64,000 nucleotides of DNA from Osmia lignaria lignaria. Its lineage: Eukaryota > Arthropoda > Insecta > Hymenoptera > Megachilidae. The translations under genes were made by a program, and so were the position numbers. The notes below the pieces were generated by a model. That model was not told where the DNA came from and searched no databases. It was given only the letters and a program-made list of their open reading frames with translations. Below, in pieces: positions 49,301 through 60,802 of this stretch. Numbering within the stretch: the stretch's first letter is position 1; each line of letters opens with the position of its first letter. The stretch spans positions 684,501 through 748,500 of the forward strand of contig NC_135044.1 of NCBI RefSeq assembly GCF_051020975.1, read 5' to 3'.

Positions 49301-49963
49301 TGTTGTAGTTCTCAAACGCGCGTCTACGCGTTCTATACATCAATGCTTTGCAATTTTTTCCGAGGTCTCTAAAGAAAAGACGGGGGGCGAGAGAGAGAGA
49401 GAGAAAGGGGATGCCGGATACACTTGACCCAAAGTTATTTACCGAGTTTTCCTAGATATCGATCCATAGCCACTAATCTCGAGTTGTCTATTCTAAAGAC
49501 GAAGCAGGGCGGCGAGTGCCTTTCCAAGGCAGACTTTTCGACGCCTCTAGGTACACAAGTTTACCACGCGATCGCGGATTCGCGGGAAATGATTTCTCGT
49601 CATCGAGGAGGATGAAACTCGATAAGACTTTTCGTCGACGAGAGAACATAGACAGGCTGGCTCGTTATTATTTGAATATATGCCAAAGGTAAGGCGCGCG
49701 AGTCGCGACAGTAACGAGCCGTGAAACGGTGTCGTGGTTTTAAGAAGAGGGAACCTTTCGTTTTTAACGACTTCCTAAAGACAGGCCTCGGACCTGGCTA
49801 CAGAGGTTAGGTTAATATTTGGCTCGGTCGCGGTAACCGGGTCAAGGATCAACGGGCTTGGCTACCAGACAGAGTAGTCCTAGTCCTGATCCTTTCGATA
49901 TCCTTGCCTCGAACGTTTTATTCGAGGCTAGCAAAATAAGCGGATAAATAAACGGTTGTGTTT
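43327..49963. other. Non-coding stretch (possible ace-1 intron)
   Basis: I see no supportable exon. An ATG at 43373 opens MNGRLTEIADKLRHFRPARF, which ends shortly at a stop and shows no recognised domain. Simple repeats include (GAGTC)n at about 48411-48440 and A-rich runs near 45090 and 47930. Confidence 0.5.
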
Positions 49964-50302
49964 CCGAATGGCTCCAACAGAATTGAGAACTCAGGTTCGG
50001 TATATAACCTAAGTTGGTTACAAGAAACCGATTAAAGTTGGTTTCAGAGCTGGATGTCTTACCGTTTTCGAGATATCATGGTAAAGTTAGGTTAAGTTTA
50101 GTTAGGTTCTGTGTATGCGCAGTATCGAACAGCGCATACGTAGTCCCAAAGTTGTACAAAAATTTCTTACCATGATATCTCAAAAACGGTAAGACATCCA
50201 GTTCTGAAAGCAATTTTAATCGGTTTCTGGTCATCAATTTAGGTTATAGCGAACTGAGTATATGCCGAACCTGAGTTCTCAATTTTGCTGGGGCCATTCG
50301 AA
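49964..50302. mobile_element. Palindromic MITE, about 340 bp
   Basis: The left arm CGAATGGCTCCAACAGAATT pairs with the right end AATTTTGCTGGGGCCATTCG. Further in, GAGAACTCAGGTTCGG pairs with CCGAACCTGAGTTCTC, ATAACCTAA with TTAGGTTAT, and ATGTCTTACCGTTTTCGAGA with TCTCAAAAACGGTAAGACAT. The centre near 50110-50145 is unpaired except for a GCGCATAC / GTATGCGC pair. It has no coding capacity. Confidence 0.82.
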
Positions 50303-52830
50303 AACTTATCCAAATAAACGATGGCGTGTGTCGTGTGTCGTCCGCTCGGCTAGCCAAGCGTGTTTGCTAGCGCATATTTGCACGTGCTCTGCTACCCTTA
50401 CGCAGACGAACGCAGCACCGTGAATGTGCGCAGTGTGCGGAGGATGCAGAGTTGCAGTCGTGCTATGAATGTAGCTTGTACTGCAGATACGTTGCGGTTC
50501 TGCTCTGCTAGCTGTTCCACCCGGTTGCCGGACGAACGTGATACATTGTTCCTGCCAAATTCATGCAACAACCGAAAATTTGCTCGGCATTGTGCGGGAA
50601 ACAACGGACTGCTGGCCTCCGGCCGTCCGATTATCTCGACACGTGAACGTTCTCGATGCTGTACTGGCGATCCTTTTCCTGCATCGTTTAGCTTTTGTTT
50701 AATCGCTGGAAATCAAGACAAAATTGCGCTTGCCCTGCATTTTTTTCCCCCCTCCCTTCCACCCCCGCTCTGGTAAACCATTGTTCCCGGAATGTCCCTT
50801 TGTTCGTTCGTTGCAATCAGCGAAATACATTCGAGCAGAAACAGAAAAAAGACGTTCGATCCGCGAACGTCTCTTGGCTGGAAATAGCTGGTAAACTTTA
50901 AATATGCAATTCAGTTTCTAAACGCTACCCCGAAACGTCTGTTTCTCGTCTCGTCGCTTTATAAATAAACCAGTAGACCAGCGATTTTCTTTCCGTCCGA
51001 ATACTCGATCGTCGCAGTCGAATTTCGAGGAAACTCGATCGAAACTTTCGTCCGAAAGCAAATTCGAAGTACATAAAGGAAAGATGACCGGTAAAAGGAG
51101 AAACAGGCGTATCGATGGCACGAAGGGACTGGAAAATTTGCATGCCAGTCTAATTGAAAATTAATCCCACAGCTGTTTGTCGCCGATTTCATCGTACTCG
51201 ACTTTCTCATTACGTCACGTTACTCGGTTCGCTCGTCGTGTCGCGTCGTTGCGAAGCTTGTGCCGTTCGAAAATTCGCTGACAAATTCATATCCGTTCCG
51301 CGTAGCCGGAGCATTCACGGGCTAACGCGCGACACCGTTTCCATTCTGTGCGCCTGTAAATCGAGACGAGGGATTAAACCGGGAGAAAACGGGAGAAAAC
51401 GTCAGACCGCGCACAGAATGCAGCCTGCGCTAATAAAACTTCCCGCTCAGCACGAACGAATGAATTTCGGTGTGTTCGTTTCATCCGTCAACCCTTCAAC
51501 CCACTCGTTACACGATTTTTCTCCCCTCTTCAAACCTGACAACGGTACACGTTCTTCTATCTATTTTTGTCTTTTCTTCTTTTTTTTCCTCTATGTCTTT
51601 CCAACTTATTTCACTTGGACTTTGTCCGATCTTGTTTTTCCTCCGTTGATTAAATTTACACCATCCCGTCTTCCCTTTGACTCCTCGGATTATCGATTTT
51701 CCAACATCGGGTGTTCTTAAAATTTCAATTGAATTCGGGTATAATACGGCTAATAGGTGGAAAATGAATTTCGTCTCGATGCCTCTCGCTAGATTACGGG
51801 GAATTAAATCGGCGATAGTTGTTGGAATATTTTGTTTATAGCGATAGAAAAGCGGATGATAAGTCGAAGTAACGAACTTGACGAAACGTCGATGATATCC
51901 GGAAGTCTTTCGCCGCTCCTTCTCCATCGATCTTGCTCGTCGTTCTTATCGAGGATATAAAGTAGGTCTTCGTTTTTCGTTCATCGACCATCGAATCAAA
52001 TTAATTTTCCCATCAATGTCGATGCTCTTGGAAGAAAAAAAGGAAAATGATTCGATAATATAATATCGTCGCATAAAATAAGGGAGTGTCAACCATCGCG
52101 AGAGTGGTCGAATATGATGTGTTTGGTTGGTACCTCGTCGATTGGAAAGCGTTGAAAATTAGGATAGAGGTTTAAAGGTTCGCGTGCCGATGTAGGATGC
52201 AGAAGAACGGTCAAGTGGAACGGGAAACGTTCGTATGTAGATATCTGCAGGGCTGCATGCCAGCCTATGACAAGCTAAAACCGAGTGTGTATCACCAGCT
52301 ATCAGGGTTATAGATGGCCCATGGGCACGCTAACCCAGTGACATCTCTAGGTCAGCAGCGATTCTCGAACCACCCCTTCGTTTCTCTTGCCTGCCTACCC
52401 TGTCCTACCCTTCCCATCCCTTGCCTTTGTGCCGGCCAACCCTCGTTGTCTCTCGTCTTGTTCGTCGCTGTTGTTTCAATCGTACGTGCTTTTATTCCAC
52501 ATTTTATTAGACTTTGTAATCGAACTGGAGCTAAGGAAAAAATAAAACGTTCGTGGATCGATAGTTTATCGTTGATAAATGGAGATTGGTCGGTTTACTC
52601 GTAGCGTAAATGGGAAAGATAAGGAAGATAAGTGGGTAACGGTGGCGATTGTTGATAAGTACATTGGTTTATTAATTGAATCGATAAATGGAAAAGTAAA
52701 CAATTGGAAGTAGTTTAGATATGAAATTAGATGGGTAATCGTTGAAGAGGGCTCGGCTCGTAAAGGTGGGCGGAAAGGGAATCGAGGCTACAAACACACG
52801 ATGCTAGTTGGTGCAGAAAGTTTCTGGCAC
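50303..52830. other. Non-coding stretch
   Basis: I see no supportable exon. The longest reading frame (51154-51720) is driven by pyrimidine-rich sequence and has no domain. GGGAGAAAAC occurs twice in tandem at about 51379-51399. Confidence 0.5.
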
Positions 52831-53221
52831 GCGTTCGCAGGGAAATCTCCTGATGGTATAGGGGGGCGCAACAACCCTGGCCTGATATTATTAGCCCTCG
52901 AAACAGCGATCGAATCTTCTCTCGAGAATTTTGCATATCGTTAGAACGTCGTTAATTTTGATCGAGTGTAGCTTTAGTTTCTAAATTCGGACAAGTTAAT
53001 AAATTTTTTCGAAGAAACTAACAGCGTTCGCAGGGAAATCTCCTGATGGTATAGGGAGGCGCAACAACCCTGGCCTGATATTATTAGCCCTCGAAACAGC
53101 GATCGAATTTACTCTCGAGAATTTTGCATATCGTTAGAACGTCGTTAATTCTGATCGAGTGTAGCTTTAGTTTCTAAATTCGGACAAGTTAATAACTTTT
53201 TTCGAATAAACTAACAGCGTT
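52831..53221 (+). repeat. 193-bp tandem duplication (two copies)
   Basis: Copy 1 (52831-53023) and copy 2 (53024-53216) both start GCGTTCGCAGGGAAATCTCC and run through GGCCTGATATTATTAGCCC and TCGGACAAGTTAATAA to AAACTAACA. I see only a handful of differences (for example GGGGGG/GGGAGG, CTTCTC/TTACTC, GAAGAAAC/GAATAAAC). A five-base start of a third unit (GCGTT) follows. There is no coding frame. Confidence 0.92.
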
Positions 53222-56200
53222 CCGTGCCTTTACGAATCTAATTGTAAGTCTCGCGAGTCGATAGTCCGCTCTCGAGATTTCAACGAATCGTGCCGCGAGT
53301 CGCGGTGGAATTTTTCCAGCAAGACAGACAGCGGCGAATTAATTAAAGGGGATTCGCGACGAGAAGAACTCGTCTTAGGAGTTTCGCGTTTCGGAATTCG
53401 CGTTCTACCGTCGCGTCGGGCAAAAGTTTTCCCAGCTGCGAATATCGAAGTTGCCCGAACTCGAATAATCGTATCGCGTAGCTCGTCGTGCCGCATTGTT
53501 GAATTTCGAGTACTCGTTACCGCGACACGCGATAGCTCGTCTAATTACCCAGCCTGTTCGATAATTGCGACGAAATTACGCGCGTGAGATTACGAAACAC
53601 GAGTCGTCGCGTTGAATTTCACACGATATCCGCTGACAATTTATTTTCCCGAGAATCCTAGTATTACGGAGCCAGGTTTCTAAATATTCCTGGTCAATTA
53701 GGCAACAAAGTTCGCTCGCTCGAACAATCCAGATAAAAGTAAATTCGACTTTGAATTTCTAGCGAAATAAATCGTCGAGTCGATTCGTTTTCGTGCTTCC
53801 GAACCGACCCGACGAGACGCATCGAAAAACGCTTTGCCCGGCAGACTGTGCCACGGGAAAATTTATTCGCGTCGATAGGCATGTGCGTCGAACGTCGAAC
53901 GACCAACGAGAAAGTCTCGTTTAAACGTTTCTTTTCGACGACATACGGGCCAAACGATAACTGCAGCTCTTGCCAGAGGGAACAATGATTCCCATTACGG
54001 GTCGCAGTTTTATTTAAAAATTGCTGCGAGCTATTGTTTTCCACGGACAATCAGTGGACCGCGAATTTTTCGTCGCGTTTTCTTTCTTTCTTTCTTTCTT
54101 TCTTTCTTTTTCCAGTTTGATCGCCGACGACACGGAATCGCGAGGCTATTCGCGTTTAAAGGCTTCTTACGCGCATTGTTCGTACGATGAAAAGCTTCCC
54201 CTTGGTGAAACTATTGGACGAAGATCGCGGACGGGACTGTCAGAACCTTTTCTCGATCTTTTCGAGAACACCGGCAAGCTTTGTTCCGCTAGAAGCTTCG
54301 CTGCTCGGCTATCCGCTTATAGATCCGTGTTACGTTTAAGGAACGAGACGTAAGAAGTCGAGATTCCCTCTATTGTTTCGGAAGCTCTAGATTTCTCCTT
54401 TCCCTTGTGTTAAAATTAAGCAATTTTTTTAGAACAAATAATTCGAACAAATTTAACATAGCTTACTTTAATTGACGATCAATTAAACTCCAAATCAAGC
54501 GATTAATCGAGTTCAATCGAAGGCGTTGTCAAAATAGTAGATAACGTCACGATACGGTAACGAGCAATCGTGGCCGCGTTATTTTCGTCCGTTTTATCGG
54601 GACTGAGTAATCGATTAATTGCGATCGGAATTTCGATAAGAAAGGAACACGAGTGTGTTTCTCTTTCCTCGAAGTTGCACCTTGCTGAAGAAAAGAAGAG
54701 AAAAATGTGTATCCGTGAAAGTACACCGATCGTCATCGTCCTGGAAAATGTTCTTCCTTTCCCGTTCGTGTCGTGTCTCCTCCTCTTCTTTTTCGCGTAA
54801 AATTCGCGACAATGAAGAAACGGCACGCGAAAAGACAGCTTTTCGCTTCCCCTTTGTTTCGAGTGGATTTCAGCCGGGAAATGGATCTCGCTGCTTGCTT
54901 GCCTTTGGGAAATCTTTTCCCGCGTGTTGGTTTTTACACTGGTTTTATTCTTTTCTTTTCTTTTTCTCTTTCGAACAAAAACGTGTTTCAGTGAAGGCGT
55001 GTTTAAACCGTCGACCCGCTAAATTTCTGTCCTACTACGTCCTTTTTCTGTCCATTTCTCTCCATTTCGTTTGGTCAAAGATTAACGCGTTGAACGCCAC
55101 GGTGAAAAGAGCCGTATTGAAACTCTAATTATTAAGAAAACAAACAATTAACTTTCAAATTTCAAATTAACTCTTTCTTTCCTTAATAATGTTTTTCTAT
55201 TATTTTCTTTTAGTTATTCAGGTATGTGTACTTTGCGGTGTCGATCACCGGTGACCCCCATGGCGTTCAACGTGTTTACCATTTTGTTGCACCGTCTCCA
55301 TCTTTAAATGATCCAACCATTTTCACGTTCTTCAAGAAAAGTGGACGAAAACGTAAAAGAAATTGCGTCATTTTCTATCGACTCGGAAACAGGAAAGAAA
55401 AGGGGGAAAAAGAGGTAGGCAAACCATCGTCGAAACTCGAGGCCATTGTTTCCACAGTCGAGGATGTTAATTTTTCCGCTGGGTGGACGAGGATCGAGCA
55501 AGGGGTTGGCAGGACAACGATGGAACAAGGACGATCAGAAATTTCTCTGAAGCATTGTGTCCCTTTGGACAAACAAACTCTGCGAGGAGATTGCACAAAG
55601 GGGCAAATTGGGTGCGCGAAGTCGATAATTCATTGGTACATTGAATTCTTCTTCTTTCGCTTCGCGTCCTCTTCTTCCTTATTGTCTCGCTGTCGAAAGC
55701 GTCTCGCGATCGAAATGAAACGAAGGTAGAGAGGCAGAAGAGGGGAATTAATATTAATACCCGCTCCATAGTTTACTATCGTTCGTTCGTGGTATGCTTT
55801 TGGAAGACAGATGAAGTTATAATCAGTCTTTTAATTGGTAGGTAATTATTGTTGGTAGGTTGCGACAACCGTGTTCGATATGTCGAGGTTCAGGCTGAAA
55901 GAAGCGGGAACGCGGAAACGGGGGTGGAATATATATCTTGACGGTGCGATCCAAATTCATTATCCGCGTTCCCGCGGGGCGAGGCGTCGCGAAATGAATT
56001 CCGAAAGTGGGGCGTACGCTTATTAGAAATTCCTGGATTGTTCGGCGAACGTGTGCGCCCAAGTCGGGGTTTATTTGCTTCCTCCAAGTCGACCAGCTTG
56101 GAATTCACGGGCAACCTTTGGCCAATGGGTCGGCAGCAGCCAAAATACCGTAGAGAGCCCTCCTTCAGCCATCTAAGAACGAGATATATGCTTTTATTAA

Positions 56201-56518
56201 AAGCCAGCCAGCTCGAATTCAGCGTTTCCACGCTTTATGAGGTCGCGCGGTACCTACTTCTTCGAATTTATTAGGTCGTCCCGATACTTTGAACAGCCGG
56301 GAGGCTACCACTCGGATGCGTACGAAATTTCTCAATTATCTAACCTTCTTCTAACGATGTCGGTAAATTTAAAAAGGTGAAATTAAAAAAGTCGGACAAC
56401 GGTAGCTACGTACCGGAAGAGCCTGGTTCTTGCGGGATAACGATCGTCTGATCTTTCGACCTATCGAATTTTTCACTCATGATTGCCGTCACTCAATTTT
56501 CCACTCGTGCTGTTGCAG
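53222..56518. other. Non-coding stretch
   Basis: I see no supportable exon. It includes a (TTTC)n tract at about 54077-54109 and several pyrimidine-rich segments that create long chance frames (54655-55128, 55226-55729). Confidence 0.5.
54077..54109 (+). repeat. (TTTC)n microsatellite
   Basis: There are about eight tandem TTTC units. Confidence 0.85.
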
Positions 56519-56679
56519 CCAAGCGATGATCCGTGAACTGGGAATGTAGACGGAAGGGCGGGAAAGCGGATCTGCCCCTCGCAGAATCGAAGGAAGGGCT
56601 TTTCCTCCATCTCCACCGTCGTCTTCAACCTCCACGAGGTTCTTCGAATACCTTCAGCCTCTTCGTCGATTTGGACACC
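56519..56679 (+). other. Candidate internal 5' untranslated exon of ace-1
   Basis: A good acceptor (TTTTCCACTCGTGCTGTTGCAG, ending at 56518) and a consensus donor (ACC/GTAAGTAAG, GT at 56680) bound a 161-nt segment about 3.8 kb upstream of the first ace-1 coding exon. It contains a complete short upstream frame (ATG at 56526, TAG at 56547-56549, MIRELGM). It fits a leader exon but could be chance. Confidence 0.35.
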
Positions 56680-59600
56680 GTAAGTAAGTAAGTACGTTTC
56701 AACGATTTCTTCTTTTTCGCTCGAAAATCGCCGACCACGACAGGAGGTACATTAATAATTATATTTCTTCCGTTTTCCACGTTTCCGTGCCGATTCACAT
56801 TAGCCCGTTGGACCGTACGAGCTGAAATGACGGTATCGCATTTACATTTATTCTGAAATTAACATAAACGCGTAGAAAGGGGGTGAAATAACGGGAGAGA
56901 GGAATAAAGAGAGGTCTGGTGGGATTTCTCGTTCTACAGTCTGTCGTCGTGGCACGCGCGTAATTAATTATCGAACGATCCGCTTTGTAGAAGGCGAGGG
57001 TGCGCGCCCCGTGATTTATTCACGCGACCGTCAACGTTTCCTGATCGTCGTATTAATTCGAATAATCGCCATGCAAATGCATTGCTCTTCTCTTTCTCTC
57101 TATTTACATTTCTCGTGTTTCCTTCTCGTTAATCCTTTCGTTGTACGATATCATCTCCATTAATTACGTCGAGCCAATTCGATCGTTCGGTATTTATTCA
57201 TCGATGCGGTGTCGAAACGGTATCGAGGCTGAACTGATAGCTCTTGAAACGGTATCGGACAATACTAATACCTTGGTTACGAACAGAAAGTGTCGATACC
57301 ATCGACAGCGTGATCAAACTTTTCAAGAAGTTTATGAACACGAAACGTTTTTTTTTTTTATTTGTTCTTTATTAAATTGTTCCTGACTTGTTTTATCAAG
57401 TGTATTGAAAGGAAGCGTTTGGATTTCGACTCATTAGTCGATTATTACTGTTATCATTAGAGTAGAGAAGGGAAGAAGAAAAAAGAGAAAATGGAAGAAA
57501 TAGGAGAAAGAGAAGAGGGAAAGTAATTGAAGTGAAAGTACATTAGTATCTGATTATTTGTTAACTGTTTGGCGTAAGCAGATCCACTGTTTCCTTTTCA
57601 GTATTCTAGGTAGACTTGAATAGCAGTTGCTGGCAAGTAGATTTTTATGAATTTTTATTCTTTGCATGTGAACTTTGGAGTATTTCCTTATTTCCTCCTC
57701 CACAGTAGCGATTTTTACAAGGAAACTAGCATATCCGGAAACTAGGATGCCGAATGCACGATTTCGACCACTTTCCATAAAGCCCCGTGTTAAAATGGTC
57801 AACTTTGAGCGCCATTTTGACTATGGAGTATTTCCCATTAATCGATTTGGATAAAACTTGGTACAAATCATCTTGGCGGCCTATTCTATGGATTCCATGG
57901 GGTAAAAATTTGCCGGGACAATGGGGGTCGACTAAGGAGGTGGCCATCTCCTTTAACTACGTTAGTTTGAGATATTTCTGTGTTGTGAATATGGACTTTA
58001 GGAGATGGTTTTTTATTAAGAGGAACACGAAACGTGGATCGAGTGATTCGTAAGCATTAGGTAGATTTATTCGCGAACGAATTGTTTTTCATTTTTCCTT
58101 TTATTTTGAAAGTGAGCGTAAAGGCTGACGCAAACGCAGCTATACTTTTTCACCGGTAATCTGGCAGCAGCAGCAGCAGCAGCACTGTGAAACGATGGCG
58201 GATAATTTCGGTGTATAAACTTTATATAGCCGGATAAGCCAAGCAGCTGTGGTCGCGCGATAAAGCGGGACGGAATCTCGCATCCGGCAAATTCCAGCGG
58301 GACGAGCCGCCGATATATTTTCCCGGTTTAATCGAGCGGCTCGATTCCACGCGGCCCGACAAATTTCAGGGGTTAGATTTTCCGGGACACTCGTGGGAAT
58401 TGCTCGTTACTCGTTACCCGAACGCACAGTTAATACGAAAGCGTTTATTACACCGATACAGTGTCACGCTATCATCGTTTCCACTCGCATTTGTCGTTTC
58501 GTGGTTTCATTGGCTTTCCCTCGAAACGTGTACCAGTAAAATCAGTCTATAAACCAGCTCGAAAACTCTTCTCCATTCGCTTGGTTATCATTTGTGCTTT
58601 TAGTTTTTCCCTTCCCGCCACCATGTATAACAAATATGCACAACAATTTCGCTTTATTCGAAAGATACTCCGGCTGTTCTACTTTGATCCAACCTGTCGG
58701 GGGAAGGTTCGATTACCGCTATCCACAGAGTCGAGGGTGCTCGGCGAACTTTCGACGAGTGTATCGCAAACCAAACCGAAGACGAGTAGTTGCTCGTGTC
58801 GAAAGCCAGTCGAGAGAGCCAGGAATCGGAAGAAACGTGGAGTAGAAGCGGTTTCAGGGCGTAAATAAACGAGAGGTAGACAGCTGTATCGATCGATCGC
58901 GATAGAACACGGGGTCCTCCTTGGACCCGTAGAGTGGTCGACCCCTCCGCGGACAATTCGAACAGAGACTACTCGAAGAGAAGCTCTGTATCTTCTTCTG
59001 TTTTTATTTCTGCCGAGGTACACTGGATGAAAATATGGAATTTTCACGATCAGTCGTCGTTGCAAATAAGCTAGGAGTAATAAATGAAAACGGGCAAAGA
59101 AGGAAGAACAGCGTGGCAGAGGCGTAACTATCATAGCCTTAATAGATAGCGGTTTTACGTGGGTCATGGTGCGTTGCACGATGCTGCCATCGCGACAAGG
59201 GGGATAACTATCGGCAACGCTTCCATTCGCAGCCTCTGTCTTCGTGTATGCCTCTCGCGATCGAAAGGCACCTCGCTTATCTAGTTCGAATCATTCTTTC
59301 GTTTTCGTTTTCAAATTTCTTGCCCGGAAATGCGGTAGTGAACGTGAAAAGGAAACGTGTCTTATCGCGCGTCGCGCGGTCGTGAAGGGAATATTTCGGA
59401 AGCAGAGGAACGCGGTGATTCTTGAGAGCTCGTTCATTTTCTCGAAACTTTTGGTGAGTAAAGGAAGAAAAATCGGGGATAGGAACGTTCGTCGTGGACG
59501 ATCTCGCGATAAAATCTGTACCCTGGATTCTGGAAACGAAATTTTCGCGTCTTGAAACGAAATTTTGTCGAGTCGAAAGAGAAGAGCCGGTTTGTCCCCA

Positions 59601-60477
59601 TGGCGTTAATGGAGGGACAAGCAAAGCAGGCAGGCGGTCGATGATAAATTGTCACTGCCGATGACAGCTAATGCGCTATTTTCTCTCACGAACGCTTCCG
59701 CGTGTAACACCTCCACGTTGCGTGTAATCACGCGTGACCACACGGACGGAACACGTAGAAGGAAATGACCAATCAACCCGGACCTTCGTTCACAACTGTA
59801 CCGTGTATTTCCTTCTGATGGTGTAGCTGCGAATCGAGCTGCCTCTCCACGCGGAAATATTTTTTATTCTCTTTCTTCGTTTCATAGAAACGGCGGTCAA
59901 AGTATTTGCAAACACAAATAAAAGCCCTTTCCCTCTGAAAATACCAAAATCGTCGGCGAATCCTGTTATCAGCCTTGTTCGCGTGAAAATTCCCGAGGGC
60001 GAGAGGAATTTTTGAAACGAGAAGGAGGAAAAAAGTTTGACTCGGATCGATTGAACGAAAAATAATAGAGAGGAGAAAGGTGGGCTTAATTATCGAGCAA
60101 ATGGTGCAAGCTCGACGAGTGAAAGCGATAGGGAAACGCGCTGTTGGAGGGTAGACGTTGTTCGAACAAAGACCGACACCATTTCCAATTAATCGATCGC
60201 GATACCGAATCCTGTCCTCGCCGAGAGTCTCGCCTCAAGAAAGTAACAATCGTTTCCGACCGATCTGTTCCGCACAAAACAGCCGAACAAGCTCCGCGTT
60301 CGTTTCTCGCGAGAAACGATTCTACTCTACTTACGCTCTTCTTGCCGTCTTTTCACCAATTTTCTTCTTTTTCATTTCCTCGAACGATAAGAACGATCGT
60401 CGAGCAACCTAACGAAGTTTATCAAATAGGTAGGAAATGAAAAAGGAAGAAGTTACAGAGATAGACGGTGTTTTCAG
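56680..60477. other. Probable ace-1 leader intron
   Basis: I see no supportable exon. It contains (AGC)n at about 58170-58189 and an unusual less CpG-rich block at 57550-58050 (TTGGCGGCCTATTCTATGG and surroundings) that may be an old transposon insertion. Confidence 0.45.
58168..58190 (+). repeat. (AGC)n microsatellite
   Basis: There are about seven tandem AGC units. Confidence 0.85.
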
Positions 60478-60489
60478 GCGTGGAACAGG

Positions 60490-60802
60490 ATGCCAAGGAA
60501 ACGATGTTCATTGACGAAGCTCGAGGCTCTGATGGTGCTTAGTTTAACGGTGCTGGTGCAGCTGGACGTCTGCTGGTGCTCGCTGACCCACAGGAGCAGA
60601 CATCACGCGGACATGTCGCACGAGGACGGGAAGAGCTTCAGAACTAGCGAGGAGCTGCCTAGACCAGCCGCCCTCAATTCCAACGACGATCCGCTGATAG
60701 TTCAGACGAGAAAGGGCAAGGTCAAGGGTAAGACCATGACTGCGACCACGGGAAAGGAGGTCGACGCCTGGCTCGGCATCCCTTACGCGCAGAAACCTCT
60801 CG
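60490..60802 (+). CDS. Ace1: ace-1 coding exon 1
   Basis: The ATG at 60490 lies 12 bases after an acceptor (GGTGTTTTCAG, ending at 60477). The exon encodes the signal peptide (LEALMVLSLTVLVQLDVCWC), a His/Ser-rich stretch containing SHEDGKSF, and the domain start to GIPYAQKPL plus G. The donor is GTAGGTTA at 60803. Confidence 0.95.

Noticed and set aside
51154..51720. 188-codon open frame on the plus strand
   Set aside because: It is produced by pyrimidine-rich sequence (Phe/Leu/Ser runs), has no domain, no exon-type conservation signal and no plausible start context.
55226..55729. 167-codon open frame on the plus strand
   Set aside because: No domain is recognised. The composition follows the local A/T-rich then purine-rich background.
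57787..58053. 88-codon frame in the ace-1 leader intron
   Set aside because: It looks protein-like at first sight (Trp/Tyr-rich) but has no recognised domain and lies in a block that may be a repeat.
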